DNA of 40,516 nucleotides from Pseudomonadota bacterium (GCA_021846225.1 JAJZCG010000013.1:1-40516); one strand, 5' to 3'. Positions 16,102 through 27,000 are shown, counted from the stretch's first letter. Notes: generated by a model from the letters alone, not told the origin. Numbers and translations: made by a program.

Positions 16102-18813
16102 ATGCCGGTTGCGTACTCCGCTGAAGATCTTGAAAAAGTATTCGATTCCAAGATTCTCACCAGCAGCCGGTTCATGGCCGAGATGACCGACGTCACCCTG
16201 GATGGCGAGACCATCACCGGCACCAACCAGATGGGCGCCAAGTGGACCACCAAAATCACCCCCATCGCCATGGGCCAGCGCATCTCCTTCGCCGAGCGCG
16301 AATGCAGCTGCGGCGAAAGCAAGTGCAAGCACCTCGCCGCCACCGCCCTCAAGGCGCTGGAATGCTTCCCCGTGCTGCGCAAGGCCGCGCCAAAATCGCT
16401 GATTGACACCATCATCCCCGCGCATGAGCGCCCCTTCGCGCCGCCGCCGGCCCGCATCCGCCCCACCGGCCGCCGCCCGCGCGCCGCCAACATCGCCGCC
16501 GTCCTGCCCGAAGCCCCCGAACCCGGCGCCACCGTGCTGGAACGCCCCTGCACCCCGGTGCTGCGCCTGCGCCGCCTGCAAGCGCCTGATGAATTCGGCC
16601 GCCCGCGCATCATCGACGTGCTGACGCTCGATTTCGACTATGCCGGCGTGCGCGTTGACGGCGCCGACGATGCCCAGTTCATCCGCGTCAAATCCGGCGG
16701 CCATATCGTCTTCATCCGGCGCGACACCGCCGCCGAAGCCGCCGCGCTCGACGCTCTGCGCCCCGATAATTTCGTGCAGATGCGCGTGGCCGATGGCAAA
16801 TCCGCCCGCGGGCAGCGCGTCCTCGTCTTCCGTGGCGAAACCGCCGCCGCCCAGTGGCACCATTTCGTCGCCGTGCGCGTCCCCGCGCTCACGGCGCTCG
16901 GCTGGCAGAGCAGCATCGAGGCCAATTTTGGCCCGCAGCTGGCTGAGAACGTCGGCAATATCGACGTCACGGTGGAAGACGCCACCAAAGGCAGCTTCAG
17001 CCTCGAATTCGGCATCGAGATTGATGGCGTGCGCCACCCCCTGCTGCCCATTCTCGAACACCTGCTGGCACGCGGCGGCTTTGAGGCCGCGCAGATCGTG
17101 GGCGATGAGATCATCACCAGCATGGATGACGGCCGCGTCATCAAACTCCCCGCCGAACGCATCCGCCGCCTGCTCTCCGTCATGGGCGACCTTATCGAGG
17201 CCGCGGGCCGCACCGCCGAAAAAGCCCTGGTCCTGCCCGTCGGCGCCGCGGCCACGGTGCTGGAGCTGGAGGATGTCCTCACCACCAGCTGGCAGAACGC
17301 CGCCACCATCGAAGCCTATGTCGAGCGTTTCCGCGGTGAGCCCGAGATCATCCCGGTCGTGGTGCCCGAGGAATTCCGGGGCCACCTGCGCCCTTACCAG
17401 CAACACGGCGTGGACTGGCTGCAGCACCTCGCCGGCCACGGCCTCGGCGGCTTCCTGGCCGACGACATGGGCCTTGGCAAAACCGCGCAGACCATCGCCC
17501 ATATCTGCGTTGACCACGCCGAAGGCCGCCTCACCGCCCCGGCGCTCATCGTCGTGCCCACCAGCCTGGTCGCCAACTGGACCGCCGAGCTGGCGAAATT
17601 CGCGCCGCATCTCAAAGTTGCCGTACTGCACGGCATGGAACGCCACGAGCGCCGCGAGCAGCTCGATGACACCAACGTCGTCATCACCACCTATACGGTC
17701 CTGACGCGCGACATCGAGGAAATGAAGCAGATCCCCTGGCACATCGTCGCCCTCGACGAGGCGCAGGCCATCAAGAGCCCCGATGCCCGCGCCACCCGCT
17801 CGGTCTGCCAGCTCAACACCACACACCGGCTCTGCCTCTCGGGCACCCCTATCGAGAACAATCTCGATGAGCTGTGGTCGCAGTTCGCTTTCCTCATGCC
17901 CGGCCTGCTGGGCGACCGCCGCGGCTTCACCAAGCGCTTCCGCACCCCCATCGAGAAAAACGGCGATCCGGTCTGCCGCGCCCAGCTCGTCTCGCGCATC
18001 GCCCCCTTCATCATGCGCCGCACCAAATCAGAAGTCGCAACCGAGCTGCCGCCCAAGCACACCATCCTGCGCCGCATCTCCCTCGCGCCCGACCAGCGCG
18101 AGCTCTACGAGACCATCCGCGGCACCTTGTATGAGACCGTGCGCGACCAGATGGCCGAGCGCACCCTGGCGCAGAGCCGCGTCATCGTGCTCGATGCCCT
18201 GCTCAAGCTCCGCCAGGCCTGTTGCGACCCGCGCCTGGTCAAGCTCGGCGGCGGCAACCGCGGCACGGAAAGCTCCGCCAAGCTCGACGACCTGATGGAG
18301 ATGATCAACGAGCTGATCCCCGAAGGCCGGCGCATCCTGGTATTCTCGCAGTTCACCTCCATGCTGGACCTCATCAAGCCCCGCCTCGTCGAAGCGGGCG
18401 TTCCCTATGTGGAGCTGCGCGGCGACACGCGCGACCGCGCCGAGCCGGTCCGCGCCTTCGAGGCTGGCGAAGTCCCGCTGTTCCTCATCTCACTGAAGGC
18501 AGGCGGCCGCGGCCTCAACCTCACCTCCGCTGACACCGTGATCCATTACGACCCCTGGTGGAACCCGGCGGTGGAAAACCAGGCATCAGACCGCGCGCAC
18601 CGTATCGGCCAGACCAAATCCGTGTTCGTCTACAAGATGATCGCTGTCGATACGGTGGAAGAGCGCATTCTGGAGCTGCAACAGCGCAAGGCCGAACTCG
18701 CCAGCATCGCCTTCTCCGAAGCCGGCGGCCTCGCCTTCAACGCTGATGACATCGACTTCCTTTTCGGCAAGGAACCCCAACACGCCGAGGAAACCGCCGC
18801 GCAAGCCGCCTGA
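16102..18813 (+). CDS. SWIM zinc-finger SNF2-family DNA helicase/ATPase
   Basis: A 903-residue helicase-like protein. A SWIM zinc finger lies near the N-terminus (Cys68, Cys70, Cys75, His77 in CSCGESKCKH), then a central region without recognised motifs, then the SNF2 motor. The motor has LRPYQQHGVDWL, Walker A DDMGLGKT (454-461), DEAQ at 552-555, LSGTPIENN, and the helicase C lobe with RILVFSQFTSM, SLKAGGRGLNLT and DRAHRIGQTKSV. Such proteins translocate on duplex DNA and remodel protein-DNA complexes; the specific bacterial role is unknown. I chose ATG 16102 over the TTG just before it; GAAGGG lies nine bases upstream. It stands alone, convergent with lpxC. Confidence 0.92.
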   Translation: MPVAYSAEDLEKVFDSKILTSSRFMAEMTDVTLDGETITGTNQMGAKWTTKITPIAMGQRISFAERECSCGESKCKHLAATALKALECFPVLRKAAPKSLIDTIIPAHERPFAPPPARIRPTGRRPRAANIAAVLPEAPEPGATVLERPCTPVLRLRRLQAPDEFGRPRIIDVLTLDFDYAGVRVDGADDAQFIRVKSGGHIVFIRRDTAAEAAALDALRPDNFVQMRVADGKSARGQRVLVFRGETAAAQWHHFVAVRVPALTALGWQSSIEANFGPQLAENVGNIDVTVEDATKGSFSLEFGIEIDGVRHPLLPILEHLLARGGFEAAQIVGDEIITSMDDGRVIKLPAERIRRLLSVMGDLIEAAGRTAEKALVLPVGAAATVLELEDVLTTSWQNAATIEAYVERFRGEPEIIPVVVPEEFRGHLRPYQQHGVDWLQHLAGHGLGGFLADDMGLGKTAQTIAHICVDHAEGRLTAPALIVVPTSLVANWTAELAKFAPHLKVAVLHGMERHERREQLDDTNVVITTYTVLTRDIEEMKQIPWHIVALDEAQAIKSPDARATRSVCQLNTTHRLCLSGTPIENNLDELWSQFAFLMPGLLGDRRGFTKRFRTPIEKNGDPVCRAQLVSRIAPFIMRRTKSEVATELPPKHTILRRISLAPDQRELYETIRGTLYETVRDQMAERTLAQSRVIVLDALLKLRQACCDPRLVKLGGGNRGTESSAKLDDLMEMINELIPEGRRILVFSQFTSMLDLIKPRLVEAGVPYVELRGDTRDRAEPVRAFEAGEVPLFLISLKAGGRGLNLTSADTVIHYDPWWNPAVENQASDRAHRIGQTKSVFVYKMIAVDTVEERILELQQRKAELASIAFSEAGGLAFNADDIDFLFGKEPQHAEETAAQAA

Positions 18814-18823
18814 AAACCGCGCA

Positions 18824-18855
18824 ATAAAAAACGGCCCGGGAAACACCTGGGCCGT
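18824..18855 (-). terminator. terminator of lpxC at the convergent junction
   Basis: Stem ACGGCCCGGG / CCTGGGCCGT (10 bp with one wobble pair, loop AAACA). On the minus strand it is followed by TTTTTTATTG, a proper terminator 28 bases beyond lpxC. On the plus strand it is followed by TTCTTGG only, so it may weakly stop helicase transcripts as well. Confidence 0.8.
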
Positions 18856-18883
18856 TCTTGGGGTACCCGAACCTTGTTTGGGC

Positions 18884-19837
18884 TCAGGCCGCCGAAAGCT
18901 GGCGCGCCACCACCACCGAGCCGCGCGTGAGCCGGTAATTCGCCTGATCCGCGAACACCGCGCGCAACAGCTGGTTATTCAGCGCATGCCCGGTGCGGCT
19001 GCCCACAAACCGGCCGCAGATCGGCGCCCCGGCCAACGCCAGATCGCCCACCACGTCAAGCAGCTTATGCCGCACGAATTCATCGGCAAACCGCAACCCT
19101 TCGGGGTTCAAAATATTCGCGCCATCCACGACGATCGCGTTTTCCAAACTGCCGCCGCGCGCCAACCCAACCTTGCGCAGCGCCTCAATCTCGGCCGCCT
19201 GCGCAAAAGTCCGCGCCGCGGCGATTTCAGCGGCGAAACTCTCCGCCGTCAGCTGAAAACTATACGCCTGCGCGCCGATCGCAGAGGCCGCGAACTCAAT
19301 GGCCAGCGAAAGCTCAAACCCCGCCCCACCGGCGCCATGCGGGCGCAGCTCGGCGAACGCGCCATCCTGCTCCACGCGCACGGTGCGCAAAATCTCCAGG
19401 CTTTCGCGCAAGCCCTCATGCGCAACCACGCCGGCACTCTCAATCAGGCGCAGAAACGGCGCGGCCGAACCATCAAAAATCGGCACCTCCGCGGCGTCAA
19501 CCTCAATCACCAAATCATCCACGCCGCTCGCCGCCAGCGCCGCCATCAGGTGCTCAATGGTCCCCACCCGCGCCGCGCCCAGGCTCACCACCGTGCACAA
19601 CCGCGTATCGTTCACATGGTCAAAACGCGCGGGAATTCGCACGTCGAGATCGGTGCGATGAAACACAATCCCAGCCCCCGGCTCGGCCGGCACCAGCCGC
19701 AGCGTCACATCCGCGCCGCTATGCAGCCCATGCCCGATGGCGCAAATCGCCGTCTTCAACGTCCGGCGCGGGGCCAGGGCGTGTTCGTTGCCGGTAAAGC
19801 TGTATCTGTCACGCAAAGACGACATTTTCGGGTCCAT
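18884..19837 (-). CDS. lpxC: UDP-3-O-acyl-N-acetylglucosamine deacetylase
   Basis: Zinc amidase that commits UDP-acyl-GlcNAc to lipid A synthesis, showing the organism is Gram-negative. In order: GHGLHSGADVTL, FHRTDL, TIEHLMAAL with a zinc histidine, PIFDGSAAPF, the second zinc site RHKLLDVVGD, and the catalytic histidine in GHALNNQLLRA. Start uncertain: ATG at 19837 (317 residues, MDPKMSSL) or at 19825, which has GGA ten bases upstream. The longer frame to 19888 has no support. It lies next to ftsZ as in many proteobacteria but is separated from it by a terminator and a likely promoter of its own. Confidence 0.93.
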   Translation of the reverse strand: MDPKMSSLRDRYSFTGNEHALAPRRTLKTAICAIGHGLHSGADVTLRLVPAEPGAGIVFHRTDLDVRIPARFDHVNDTRLCTVVSLGAARVGTIEHLMAALAASGVDDLVIEVDAAEVPIFDGSAAPFLRLIESAGVVAHEGLRESLEILRTVRVEQDGAFAELRPHGAGGAGFELSLAIEFAASAIGAQAYSFQLTAESFAAEIAAARTFAQAAEIEALRKVGLARGGSLENAIVVDGANILNPEGLRFADEFVRHKLLDVVGDLALAGAPICGRFVGSRTGHALNNQLLRAVFADQANYRLTRGSVVVARQLSAA

Positions 19838-19900
19838 CATTAATAACAACTTACTATCTAGCCGCCGTCGCGCGCTACCGCCAGTCAATCATTATTTCCG

Positions 19901-19930
19901 ATTATGTCGCTATAACATTCTGAATCTAAA
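19901..19930 (-). promoter_or_regulatory. candidate lpxC promoter
   Basis: On the minus strand TTTAGA (19930-19925) and CATAAT (19906-19901) are 18 bases apart in an AT-rich stretch just after the ftsZ terminator and about 65 bases before the lpxC ATG. The -10 matches five of six consensus bases. Confidence 0.4.
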
Positions 19931-19933
19931 CAA

Positions 19934-19966
19934 TAAAAAAAACACCGAGCCGTCTCCGGCCCGGTG
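19934..19966 (-). terminator. terminator of the dcw operon after ftsZ
   Basis: On the minus strand CACCGGGCC-GGAGAC-GGCTCGGTG (9-bp stem with one wobble pair) is followed by eight T, starting about 32 bases after the ftsZ stop codon. It is the only intrinsic terminator I see between mraZ and lpxC. Confidence 0.85.
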
Positions 19967-19997
19967 CTTCATAGCGGCGCGGCGAACCCGCCGGGGG

Positions 19998-21461
19998 TTA
20001 GTTGTTCCGGCGCAAAAACGCCGGAATGTCCAACCCGATCTCATCAAGCTGCGCCGGACGCACGGCAGGGCGCGGCGCTTCGGTATGCACGGCCGGTTCC
20101 TGGCGGTGCGGCTGCACGGGCGCCGCCGCTTTGGAGCTGCCAAACCCGAACACGGATTTGAAAATGCTCGTGCTGCGCGGCGGTTCGGCCGGGCGCTGGG
20201 GTTCGGGCATCACGGCTGCGCGCATCACCGGCGCCGGGCGCACGGGCATGGGCGCAACCGGCTCACCCAGCTCCAGCTCCTGGCCGCCATAAGCCTTGGA
20301 AACCAGCGGCGCGTTCGGCGGCTCGGGCACATAGCCGGCCGGGCGGGAAACGCTCCCGCCTTGCGGCATCTGCATCATCTGCGGCGCGCCCGGATGCGGC
20401 TGCCCGGCGTTGTGGCTCACGGCCTGCGCCGGAAATGCGGCTGGCTCGGCACCGCCATTCACCACCTGGAGCTTCGGCATCTGCTGCGGCTCGCTGTCAA
20501 TTCCGGTCGCAACGACCGAAACCCGGATCCGCCCCGCCATGCTCTCATCGAGCGACATGCCGAACATGATATTCGCATCCTTGTCGACTTCCTCGCCAAT
20601 CCGGTGCGCCGCCTGGTCAACCTCGAAGAGCGTCACATCCGAACCGCCGGTGATGTTGATGAGCAGACCATGCGCCCCGCGCATATTGGTATCTTCCAGC
20701 AACGGATTGCTAATCGCGGCTTCGGCCGCGCGAATCGCGCGGTCCTCGCCCTCGGCCTCGCCGGTGCCCATCATCGCCTTGCCCATGACTGACATCACCG
20801 AGCGGATATCGGCATAGTCAAGGTTCACGATGCCGGGCAGCACCATCAGATCGGTCACGCCGCGCACGCCCATGTAGAGGACGTTATCGGCCATCTCGAA
20901 AGCCTCTTTCCAGCCAGTGCGCTCATTGGCGACCTTGAAGAGGTTCTGGTTGGGAATCACGATCAGCGTATCGACATAGGCCTGCAGCTCGGCAATACCT
21001 TCCTCGGCGGCGCGCATGCGCTTCTTGCCCTCGAAGGCAAACGGCTTGGTGACAACACCAACGGTCAGAATGTTACGCTCGCGTGCCATCCGCGCGATCA
21101 CCGGCGCGGCGCCCGTGCCTGTGCCGCCGCCCATGCCTGCGGTGATGAACACCATATGCGTATCTTCCAGATGCCGCGCCAGATCGTCCGCCGCCTCATC
21201 GGCCGATGCCTTGCCAACTTCGGGCCGCCCGCCAGCACCGTTGCCCTGGGTGAGATGCGGCCCAAGCTGAATGCGCTTTTCCGCGAGCGAGCGTTGCAGC
21301 TGCTGCGCGTCCGTATTCGCCACCACGAAATCCACGCCCGGCAATTGCAGCGAGATCATATTGTTAACGGCATTACATCCACCGCCACCAACGCCGAACA
21401 CGGTAATCCGCGGCGTGAAGTCGGTGGTCGACGTCTTCTGGATCGTCAGGTTCAGGGTCAT
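19998..21461 (-). CDS. ftsZ: cell division protein FtsZ
   Basis: Tubulin-like GTPase that forms the Z ring. The 487 residues show [12 protein letters not shown] at about 24-35, the GTP-binding [10 protein letters not shown] at 111-120, PNQNLFKV and the catalytic T7 loop NLDYADI. The core ends near residue 320. A Pro/Ala/Gln-rich linker of about 150 residues follows and ends in the conserved tail LDIPAFLRR, which binds FtsA and other partners. GAGGAG precedes the ATG and 48 bases separate it from ftsA. A terminator follows. Confidence 0.98.
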   Translation of the reverse strand: MTLNLTIQKTSTTDFTPRITVFGVGGGGCNAVNNMISLQLPGVDFVVANTDAQQLQRSLAEKRIQLGPHLTQGNGAGGRPEVGKASADEAADDLARHLEDTHMVFITAGMGGGTGTGAAPVIARMARERNILTVGVVTKPFAFEGKKRMRAAEEGIAELQAYVDTLIVIPNQNLFKVANERTGWKEAFEMADNVLYMGVRGVTDLMVLPGIVNLDYADIRSVMSVMGKAMMGTGEAEGEDRAIRAAEAAISNPLLEDTNMRGAHGLLINITGGSDVTLFEVDQAAHRIGEEVDKDANIMFGMSLDESMAGRIRVSVVATGIDSEPQQMPKLQVVNGGAEPAAFPAQAVSHNAGQPHPGAPQMMQMPQGGSVSRPAGYVPEPPNAPLVSKAYGGQELELGEPVAPMPVRPAPVMRAAVMPEPQRPAEPPRSTSIFKSVFGFGSSKAAAPVQPHRQEPAVHTEAPRPAVRPAQLDEIGLDIPAFLRRNN

Positions 21462-21509
21462 CGGTTATCTCCTCAAGGCAGTATCGGTAAAGAACGCTTC
21501 GTTTTCATG

Positions 21510-22817
21510 TCAAACACGATTTTTTAAAAAATCGACAACGCCGCGGAACCATCCGCCGCCACGCTCATTTTCAAAATTTATATCCTGCATGGTCTGGCCT
21601 TCACCGGTGGCAAAAGCCAGCAATCCCACCAGCGTCGCGAAGTTGGGCGCGTTCGCCGAATCGGGCAACCCGATCACCCCGCCCGGCCGGCCCAGCCTTA
21701 CGTTACGCTCCAGTATCTGCGCGCTGAGTTCGCGCACGCCGCCCAATTGCGAGGCGCCGCCGGTCAACACCACACGCGTGCCGCCCGCATCGCCGTAGCC
21801 GCCGGTTTCCAGCCGGTCCTTCACCAGCTCGAAAATCTCCTCGATCCGCGGCCGGATTACGTTGATCAGCATGGAGCGCGGCATTTTCGCGATCTGGTGC
21901 TCATCCTCGCCCACCTGCGGCACCGGCAGCAGCTCGCGCTCATCATCGGGGCTGCCCTGGCAGTTGCCAAACAGCGCCTTCAACCGCTCCGCATGCACGA
22001 CTGAGGTGGAAAATCCCCGCGCGATATCATTGGTGACATGAATGCCCCCCAGCGGAATCTGCGCCGTATGCACCACCTGCCCTTCGGAGAACACCGCCAT
22101 CGAGGTGGTGCCCCCGCCCATGTCGATCACCGTCGCGCCCAGCTCGCGCTCATCGCCGACCAGCGATGCCAGCCCCGCGGCCAGCGGCGCCGAGACCAGC
22201 GCCGCGATATCCAGCTCGCAACGCGACAAACAGGCCGAGAGCGTACGCAGCGCCGTGTTGCCCGCATCCACCACATGCAGCTGCGCCGAGAGCGTATCGC
22301 AAAACAACCCGCGCGGATCGAGCACACCATCGGTCGCATCGGTGGAAAAACTCAACGGCAGCGCATGGATCGTCGCCCGCCCTTCCGCCGCCGCGCGCGC
22401 GCGCGCCTCGCGCACCACGCGCTTGATGTCATCTGCGGTCACCGCGCGGCCATCCACCGGCCATTGCACATTGAACAGCCGCGATTCCGGCTGCCCGCAG
22501 GAGAGGTTCACATAAACCGACTTCAACCGCATATCGGCGGTCTCCTCGGCCGCGCCCACCGCCGCGCGAATCGCCTTCTCCGCCTCTTCCAGGTCCACAA
22601 TGCCGCCGGATTTAATCCCCCGGCTCTTCTGCCAGCCAAACCCCAGCGCGCGCAGCCGCCCGTCGGATTCCGCCCGCCCGATCAGGCAGGTGATTTTCGT
22701 CGAACCGATATCCAGCACGCCAAACGGTCCCGATCGAAGCACCTTGCCACGCAGAGTCTCCTCGGGCTGCGGCTTCATCGCGCGCTCCTGCGCGCCCCGG
22801 CGAGAAAGATCATTCAT
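21510..22817 (-). CDS. ftsA: cell division protein FtsA
   Basis: Actin-like ATPase that ties FtsZ to the membrane, 435 residues. Phosphate-1 motif VLDIGSTKITCLIG, the 1C region with LPLSFSTD, phosphate-2 VIDMGGGTTSMAVF, adenosine motif VVLTGGASQLGG. It ends in an amphipathic helix (GWFRGVVDFLKNRV) fitting the membrane-targeting sequence. About 30 residues precede the first strand, more than in E. coli FtsA. AAGGGG lies before the ATG; the gap from ftsQ is 16 bases. Confidence 0.96.
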   Translation of the reverse strand: MNDLSRRGAQERAMKPQPEETLRGKVLRSGPFGVLDIGSTKITCLIGRAESDGRLRALGFGWQKSRGIKSGGIVDLEEAEKAIRAAVGAAEETADMRLKSVYVNLSCGQPESRLFNVQWPVDGRAVTADDIKRVVREARARAAAEGRATIHALPLSFSTDATDGVLDPRGLFCDTLSAQLHVVDAGNTALRTLSACLSRCELDIAALVSAPLAAGLASLVGDERELGATVIDMGGGTTSMAVFSEGQVVHTAQIPLGGIHVTNDIARGFSTSVVHAERLKALFGNCQGSPDDERELLPVPQVGEDEHQIAKMPRSMLINVIRPRIEEIFELVKDRLETGGYGDAGGTRVVLTGGASQLGGVRELSAQILERNVRLGRPGGVIGLPDSANAPNFATLVGLLAFATGEGQTMQDINFENERGGGWFRGVVDFLKNRV

Positions 22818-22833
22818 GCGCGCCCGCCCCTTT

Positions 22834-23784
22834 TCATGTGTGGCTGTCCTTGGCCGAAACAGGCGCAGCCGCCGGATAGGGGCGCACCACCAATTTGCCC
22901 GCCTGGCGCAGGTCGATCACCTCAACCGGCCGGTCGAGCAGCTGCATGCTGGTCTGCAGGGCGCCAAGCTGGTTGACCGCCTCCTTCTCACCCTCAACCG
23001 GCAGCTTCACCAGCGTCTGGTCCTTCAGGATCAAATTCCAGCGCAGCCCATCCACCCGCTCCGCCGCAGTCACCCGCGAAGCCAGCGCTGGCACGGCCTT
23101 CAGCTCGCTCATCAGCGCCGCCGCATATTGCGGCGCATCCGCCCCCGTGAGCAGCAACAGCGAGGGTTCCCGGCGTTTCGCCGCCGCCGCATCCTGTCCG
23201 GCGATCACCTTGCCGTTTTTGTCGATCAGCACAAACTGCGGCGGCGCGCCGTTGGCGCCGCCGGTCTGCCAGATGGCAAAGGCATTCCGCTCGGTGATGT
23301 TCACGATCAGCGTTCCGGGCAACACGCGCTCCACCGTGGCGCTCTGCACCGGCCCCAGCTGTTCCACGCGGGCCTGCACCGCGCCCAGCGAAAACCCCAG
23401 CGCAGGCTCGCCCGGCTGCACGCCGATGGCCGCCCGCAACACCGCCGGGTCTAGCGTCTGCGCGCCTTGCACCTCGATTTTTGAAATCCTCAGCCCCACA
23501 TCGGCCCCCAGCGCCGCCAGGCCAAAACCGCCATGATGCGCGCTCACCCGCGCGGGCGCCGGCGCGGATGCGATGGAGGGCAGCGAGCGCACCAGCTCCC
23601 CCCCCACGATCAGCACCGAAACCGCGCCCAGCACCCATAGCCCTGGCTTCAGGCTGCGCTTCACCCGCCGGAAATAGAGCTTGCGCGTGCTCAGCCGGTC
23701 CTGCGGCGCGGCAGCTTTTTTCGTCCGCGCGCGCGGCGGCGCGGCAGAAATCGCCGTCCGTGCGGTGGCGCCTACACGCGGCAT
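22834..23784 (-). CDS. ftsQ: cell division protein FtsQ
   Basis: Bitopic divisome protein that links early and late division proteins in the periplasm. The 316 residues comprise a basic cytoplasmic N-terminus (about 1-45), a transmembrane helix (about 46-66, [15 protein letters not shown]), a POTRA domain (about 95-165, beginning [12 protein letters not shown]) and the FtsQ beta domain ending near VVRPYP. I chose ATG 23784, which overlaps the end of ddl by 13 bases; the longer open frame upstream is the shadow of ddl. Confidence 0.92.
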   Translation of the reverse strand: MPRVGATARTAISAAPPRARTKKAAAPQDRLSTRKLYFRRVKRSLKPGLWVLGAVSVLIVGGELVRSLPSIASAPAPARVSAHHGGFGLAALGADVGLRISKIEVQGAQTLDPAVLRAAIGVQPGEPALGFSLGAVQARVEQLGPVQSATVERVLPGTLIVNITERNAFAIWQTGGANGAPPQFVLIDKNGKVIAGQDAAAAKRREPSLLLLTGADAPQYAAALMSELKAVPALASRVTAAERVDGLRWNLILKDQTLVKLPVEGEKEAVNQLGALQTSMQLLDRPVEVIDLRQAGKLVVRPYPAAAPVSAKDSHT

Positions 23785-24677
23785 GCCGCCCGCTCCACCA
23801 TCCAGGCGCAAAGTGCGCGGAAATCCATGCCCACATAGGCCGCCTGCTCGGGCAGCAGCGAGGTGGGCGTCATCCCCGGCTGCGTGTTCACCTCCAGCAG
23901 CACCAGCCGCCCGCTCGCATCGTCGTAGCGCAAATCCGCCCGGCTCGCGCCGCGGCACCCCAGCGCCCGGTGCGCCGCAAGCGCCACATCGCGCGCCCGC
24001 TGCGCCACCTCGGCGGGAATATCCGCGGGCACCACATGGCGCGAGCCGCCGGCCGCATATTTCGCGTGGTAATCGTAAAAACTCTCTTCGGAGAGTATTT
24101 CCGTCACCACCAGCGCGCGGTCCTCCAGCACGCCCACGGTCAGCTCCCGCCCGGGCACGAACTGCTCGGCCATCGCCGGGCCGTAATGCCATTCCTTCAC
24201 AATTTGCGCCCGGTTGTTGCCGCCCGGCTGCACAATATAAACCCCCACCGAGGAGCCTTCATTCACCGGCTTCACCACATAGGGCGGCGGCAGCGGGTCA
24301 TGCTCGGCCAGCTCCGCGATATCGATCACCCGATGCGGCGCCACCGGCAACCCGGCATGCGCGAACACCGCCTTGGCCGCGGCCTTGTCCATCGCCAGCG
24401 CGGAGGCCCGCACGCCCGAATGCGTGTAGGGAATCCCCAGGTAATCCAGCACGCCCTGAATCGTGCCATCCTCGCCGAAACGCCCGTGCAGGGCGTTGAA
24501 CACCACATCCGGCGCGGGGGTGAGCGCTGCGATCACCGCGCGCAAATCCTCGCCCACTTCCACCGGCAGCACCTCGAACCCGGCACTGCGCAGCGCCGCG
24601 ATCACCTGCGCGCCCGAGCGTAACGAAACCTCACGCTCGGCGGACATGCCCCCCAGCAAAACCGCGACACGCATCAT
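23772..24677 (-). CDS. ddl: D-alanine--D-alanine ligase
   Basis: ATP-grasp enzyme that makes the D-Ala-D-Ala dipeptide for the peptidoglycan stem. The 301 residues contain [17 protein letters not shown], the catalytic [33 protein letters not shown], and the C-terminal metal site [14 protein letters not shown]. Start at ATG 24677, overlapping the murB stop (ATGA), with a second ATG directly after. Its end overlaps ftsQ. It belongs to the DdlB type found in dcw clusters. Confidence 0.96.
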   Translation of the reverse strand: MMRVAVLLGGMSAEREVSLRSGAQVIAALRSAGFEVLPVEVGEDLRAVIAALTPAPDVVFNALHGRFGEDGTIQGVLDYLGIPYTHSGVRASALAMDKAAAKAVFAHAGLPVAPHRVIDIAELAEHDPLPPPYVVKPVNEGSSVGVYIVQPGGNNRAQIVKEWHYGPAMAEQFVPGRELTVGVLEDRALVVTEILSEESFYDYHAKYAAGGSRHVVPADIPAEVAQRARDVALAAHRALGCRGASRADLRYDDASGRLVLLEVNTQPGMTPTSLLPEQAAYVGMDFRALCAWMVERAACRV

Positions 24678-25567
24678 GCGGGCACTCCAATCCGTTTAAT
24701 TTCCCAGCGCAGCGAAACGCCCGCGTTGCGCTGCACGCGCGCGCGCACATCCTCGCCCAGCCCCTCCAGATCCGCCGCCGTGGCCTCTCCGGTGTTAATG
24801 AGGAAATTGCAATGAAGTTCAGATACCTGCGCGCCGCCGCGGCGCAACCCCCGGCACCCGGCGGCATCAATCAGCTCCCAGGCCTTCTGGTCGGGCGGAT
24901 TGGCGAAGGTCGAGCCTCCCGTGCGTGCGCGCACCGGCTGGCTCGCTTCACGGCTGGTCTTTATCTGCGCCATCTTCGCGGCAATCGCCTGCGCATCGCC
25001 CTTGCGCGCACGCAGCCTGGCCCGCACCACCACCGCATCGGCCGGCAAATTCGCATGGCGATAGCTCAGGCCCAGCTCATGCGCCTCCACGCGCACCAGC
25101 TCACCCGCGCGCGTCACAATCTCCACCCAGTCGAGCACCTGCGCCATATCCCCGCCGTACGCGCCCGCGTTCATCGCCACCGCGCCGCCGATGGTCCCCG
25201 GAATGCCGGAGAGAAACTCCAGCCCCGCCAGCCCCGCCGCCGCCGCATGTTCCGCCACCGTCACATCCAGCGCCGCCGCCCCGGCGATCATCCCGCCGTC
25301 CTCGACCACGATCTCGCCAAACCCGCGCGCCAGCTTGATCACAACGCCGTTGATCCCGCCATCGCGCACAATCAGGTTGGAGGCGGCGCCTATCACCGTC
25401 ACCGGCATTTCCAGCGGCAACTCCCGCAAAAACGCGCATAAATCCGCCACATCCGCCGGGCGCACCAGAAACTCCGCCGGCCCGCCGACACGAAACCACG
25501 TCATCGGCGCCAGCACCGCCCCCGGCGCCACCCGCCCGCGCATTTCAGGCAGGACCAGGCTCATCAT
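24674..25567 (-). CDS. murB: UDP-N-acetylenolpyruvoylglucosamine reductase
   Basis: FAD/NADPH enzyme that reduces the enolpyruvyl group to give UDP-MurNAc. The 297 residues show [56 protein letters not shown], the proton donor Ser in GGSTFANP, and the C-terminal EIKRIG with the catalytic Glu. The start ATG 25567 overlaps the murC stop by one base (TGATG). A further 23 codons open upstream lie inside murC and are rejected. Confidence 0.95.
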   Translation of the reverse strand: MMSLVLPEMRGRVAPGAVLAPMTWFRVGGPAEFLVRPADVADLCAFLRELPLEMPVTVIGAASNLIVRDGGINGVVIKLARGFGEIVVEDGGMIAGAAALDVTVAEHAAAAGLAGLEFLSGIPGTIGGAVAMNAGAYGGDMAQVLDWVEIVTRAGELVRVEAHELGLSYRHANLPADAVVVRARLRARKGDAQAIAAKMAQIKTSREASQPVRARTGGSTFANPPDQKAWELIDAAGCRGLRRGGAQVSELHCNFLINTGEATAADLEGLGEDVRARVQRNAGVSLRWEIKRIGVPA

Positions 25568-27000
25568 CACAGCCGCCCCCGTGGACGCGCCGCATCCTGC
25601 AACCCCTGCAACTGCGCAGGCAGCGCCGCCGCCCAATGCGTGATGCTGCCCGCGCCAAGGCAGACCACGAAATCGCCATGCCGCGCGATGGCATGCACCA
25701 TCTCCGCCAGATGCGAGGGATCAGTCAGCGCCACCACCTGGCGGTGCCCGCGCGCGCGCAACCCCTCAACCAGCGCATCGCGGTCCACACCCTCGATCGG
25801 CGCCTCGCCCGCGGCATACACATCCGCCACGATCACCGTCCCCGCATCATTCATGCAGGTGCAAAACTCCTCAAACAGCGACTGCAACCGCGTGAAGCGG
25901 TGCGGCTGCACCACGGCCACCACATCGCGCGCGCCCGCCTGCCGCGCCGCCTTCAGCACCGCGGCGATCTCCACCGGATGATGCCCGTAGTCATCGATCA
26001 CCGTAATCCCCCCGGCCTCGCCGGTCTTGGAGAAGCGCCGCTTCACCCCTGCGAAATTCGCCAGCGCCGCCTTGATCTGCGCCTCGGGAACATCCATCTC
26101 GGCCGCCACCGCGATCGCCGCCACCGCGTTGGAGACATTGTGGTTGCCCAGCATCGGCAGCCGGAACGGCCCCATACGGCGCGCCCGCTCGGAAATCCGG
26201 TCGGAGAACCTCACCTCGAACGTCGCGCCATCCTTGCTCGAGATGATCCGTTCCGCGCGCACATCCGCCTGCGGCGAAAACCCATAGGTAATCACCCGAT
26301 GATCCGAAAGCGCCGGGATCATCTGCTGCACCGCCGGATGGTCGATGCACAGAACCGCAAAGCCGTAGAAGGGAATGTTCGAGACAAACTGCCGGTAGCC
26401 CGCCTCCATCGCCTCGCGCGTGCCCCAATGGTCCAGATGCTCCGGGTCCATGTTCGTCACGATCGTGATCACCGCGGGAAGCCGCAGGAAACTCCCGTCG
26501 GATTCATCGGCCTCCACCACCATCCAGTCACCCGCCCCCAGGCGCGTGTTGCTGCCATAGGCGTTGATGATGCCGCCGTTGATCACGGTGGGGTCAAACC
26601 CGGCGCCCTCGAGCACCGCCGCCACCAGCGAGGTCGTCGTCGTCTTGCCGTGCGTGCCGCCGATTGCCACGGCCCATTTCAGCCGCATCAGCTCAGCCAG
26701 CATCTCCGCGCGCCGCACCACCGGGATCAGCTTGCGCCGCGCGGCCAGCACTTCGGGATTGTCCTTGGGCACGGCTGTGGAAATCACCACCACCTGGGCA
26801 TCGCCCAGGTTCTTCGCATCATGCCCCACCGCAACCCTGATCCCCGCCGCGCGCAGCCGCGCCACATTCGCGTTCTCGGCGATATCGCTGCCCTGCACGG
26901 CATAGCCCAGCTCATGCAGCACCTCGGCAATGCCGGACATGCCAATCCCGCCGATGCCGACAAAATGAATCGTCCCGATGGAAAGCGGCAACGCCCTCAT
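25567..27000 (-). CDS. murC: UDP-N-acetylmuramate--L-alanine ligase
   Basis: Mur ligase that adds L-Ala to UDP-MurNAc, 477 residues. The N-terminal nucleotide-binding [14 protein letters not shown] is followed by the ATP-binding GTHGKTTTT at 115-123, [12 protein letters not shown], the [11 protein letters not shown] metal and substrate segment, [10 protein letters not shown], and the C-terminal [10 protein letters not shown]. The two glycine-rich motifs together are particular to MurC. It overlaps murG by ATGA and murB by one base. Confidence 0.97.
   Translation of the reverse strand: MRALPLSIGTIHFVGIGGIGMSGIAEVLHELGYAVQGSDIAENANVARLRAAGIRVAVGHDAKNLGDAQVVVISTAVPKDNPEVLAARRKLIPVVRRAEMLAELMRLKWAVAIGGTHGKTTTTSLVAAVLEGAGFDPTVINGGIINAYGSNTRLGAGDWMVVEADESDGSFLRLPAVITIVTNMDPEHLDHWGTREAMEAGYRQFVSNIPFYGFAVLCIDHPAVQQMIPALSDHRVITYGFSPQADVRAERIISSKDGATFEVRFSDRISERARRMGPFRLPMLGNHNVSNAVAAIAVAAEMDVPEAQIKAALANFAGVKRRFSKTGEAGGITVIDDYGHHPVEIAAVLKAARQAGARDVVAVVQPHRFTRLQSLFEEFCTCMNDAGTVIVADVYAAGEAPIEGVDRDALVEGLRARGHRQVVALTDPSHLAEMVHAIARHGDFVVCLGAGSITHWAAALPAQLQGLQDAARPRGRL

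Noticed and set aside
15910-17826. 638-codon open frame on the minus strand opposite the SNF2 helicase
   Set aside because: Shadow of the helicase gene; Gly/Asp/Ala-rich product without motifs.
23785-24192. N-terminal extension of ftsQ into ddl
   Set aside because: The extra 136 codons are the out-of-frame reading of ddl and are Gly/Ala/Arg-rich; the real start is the ATG at 23784.
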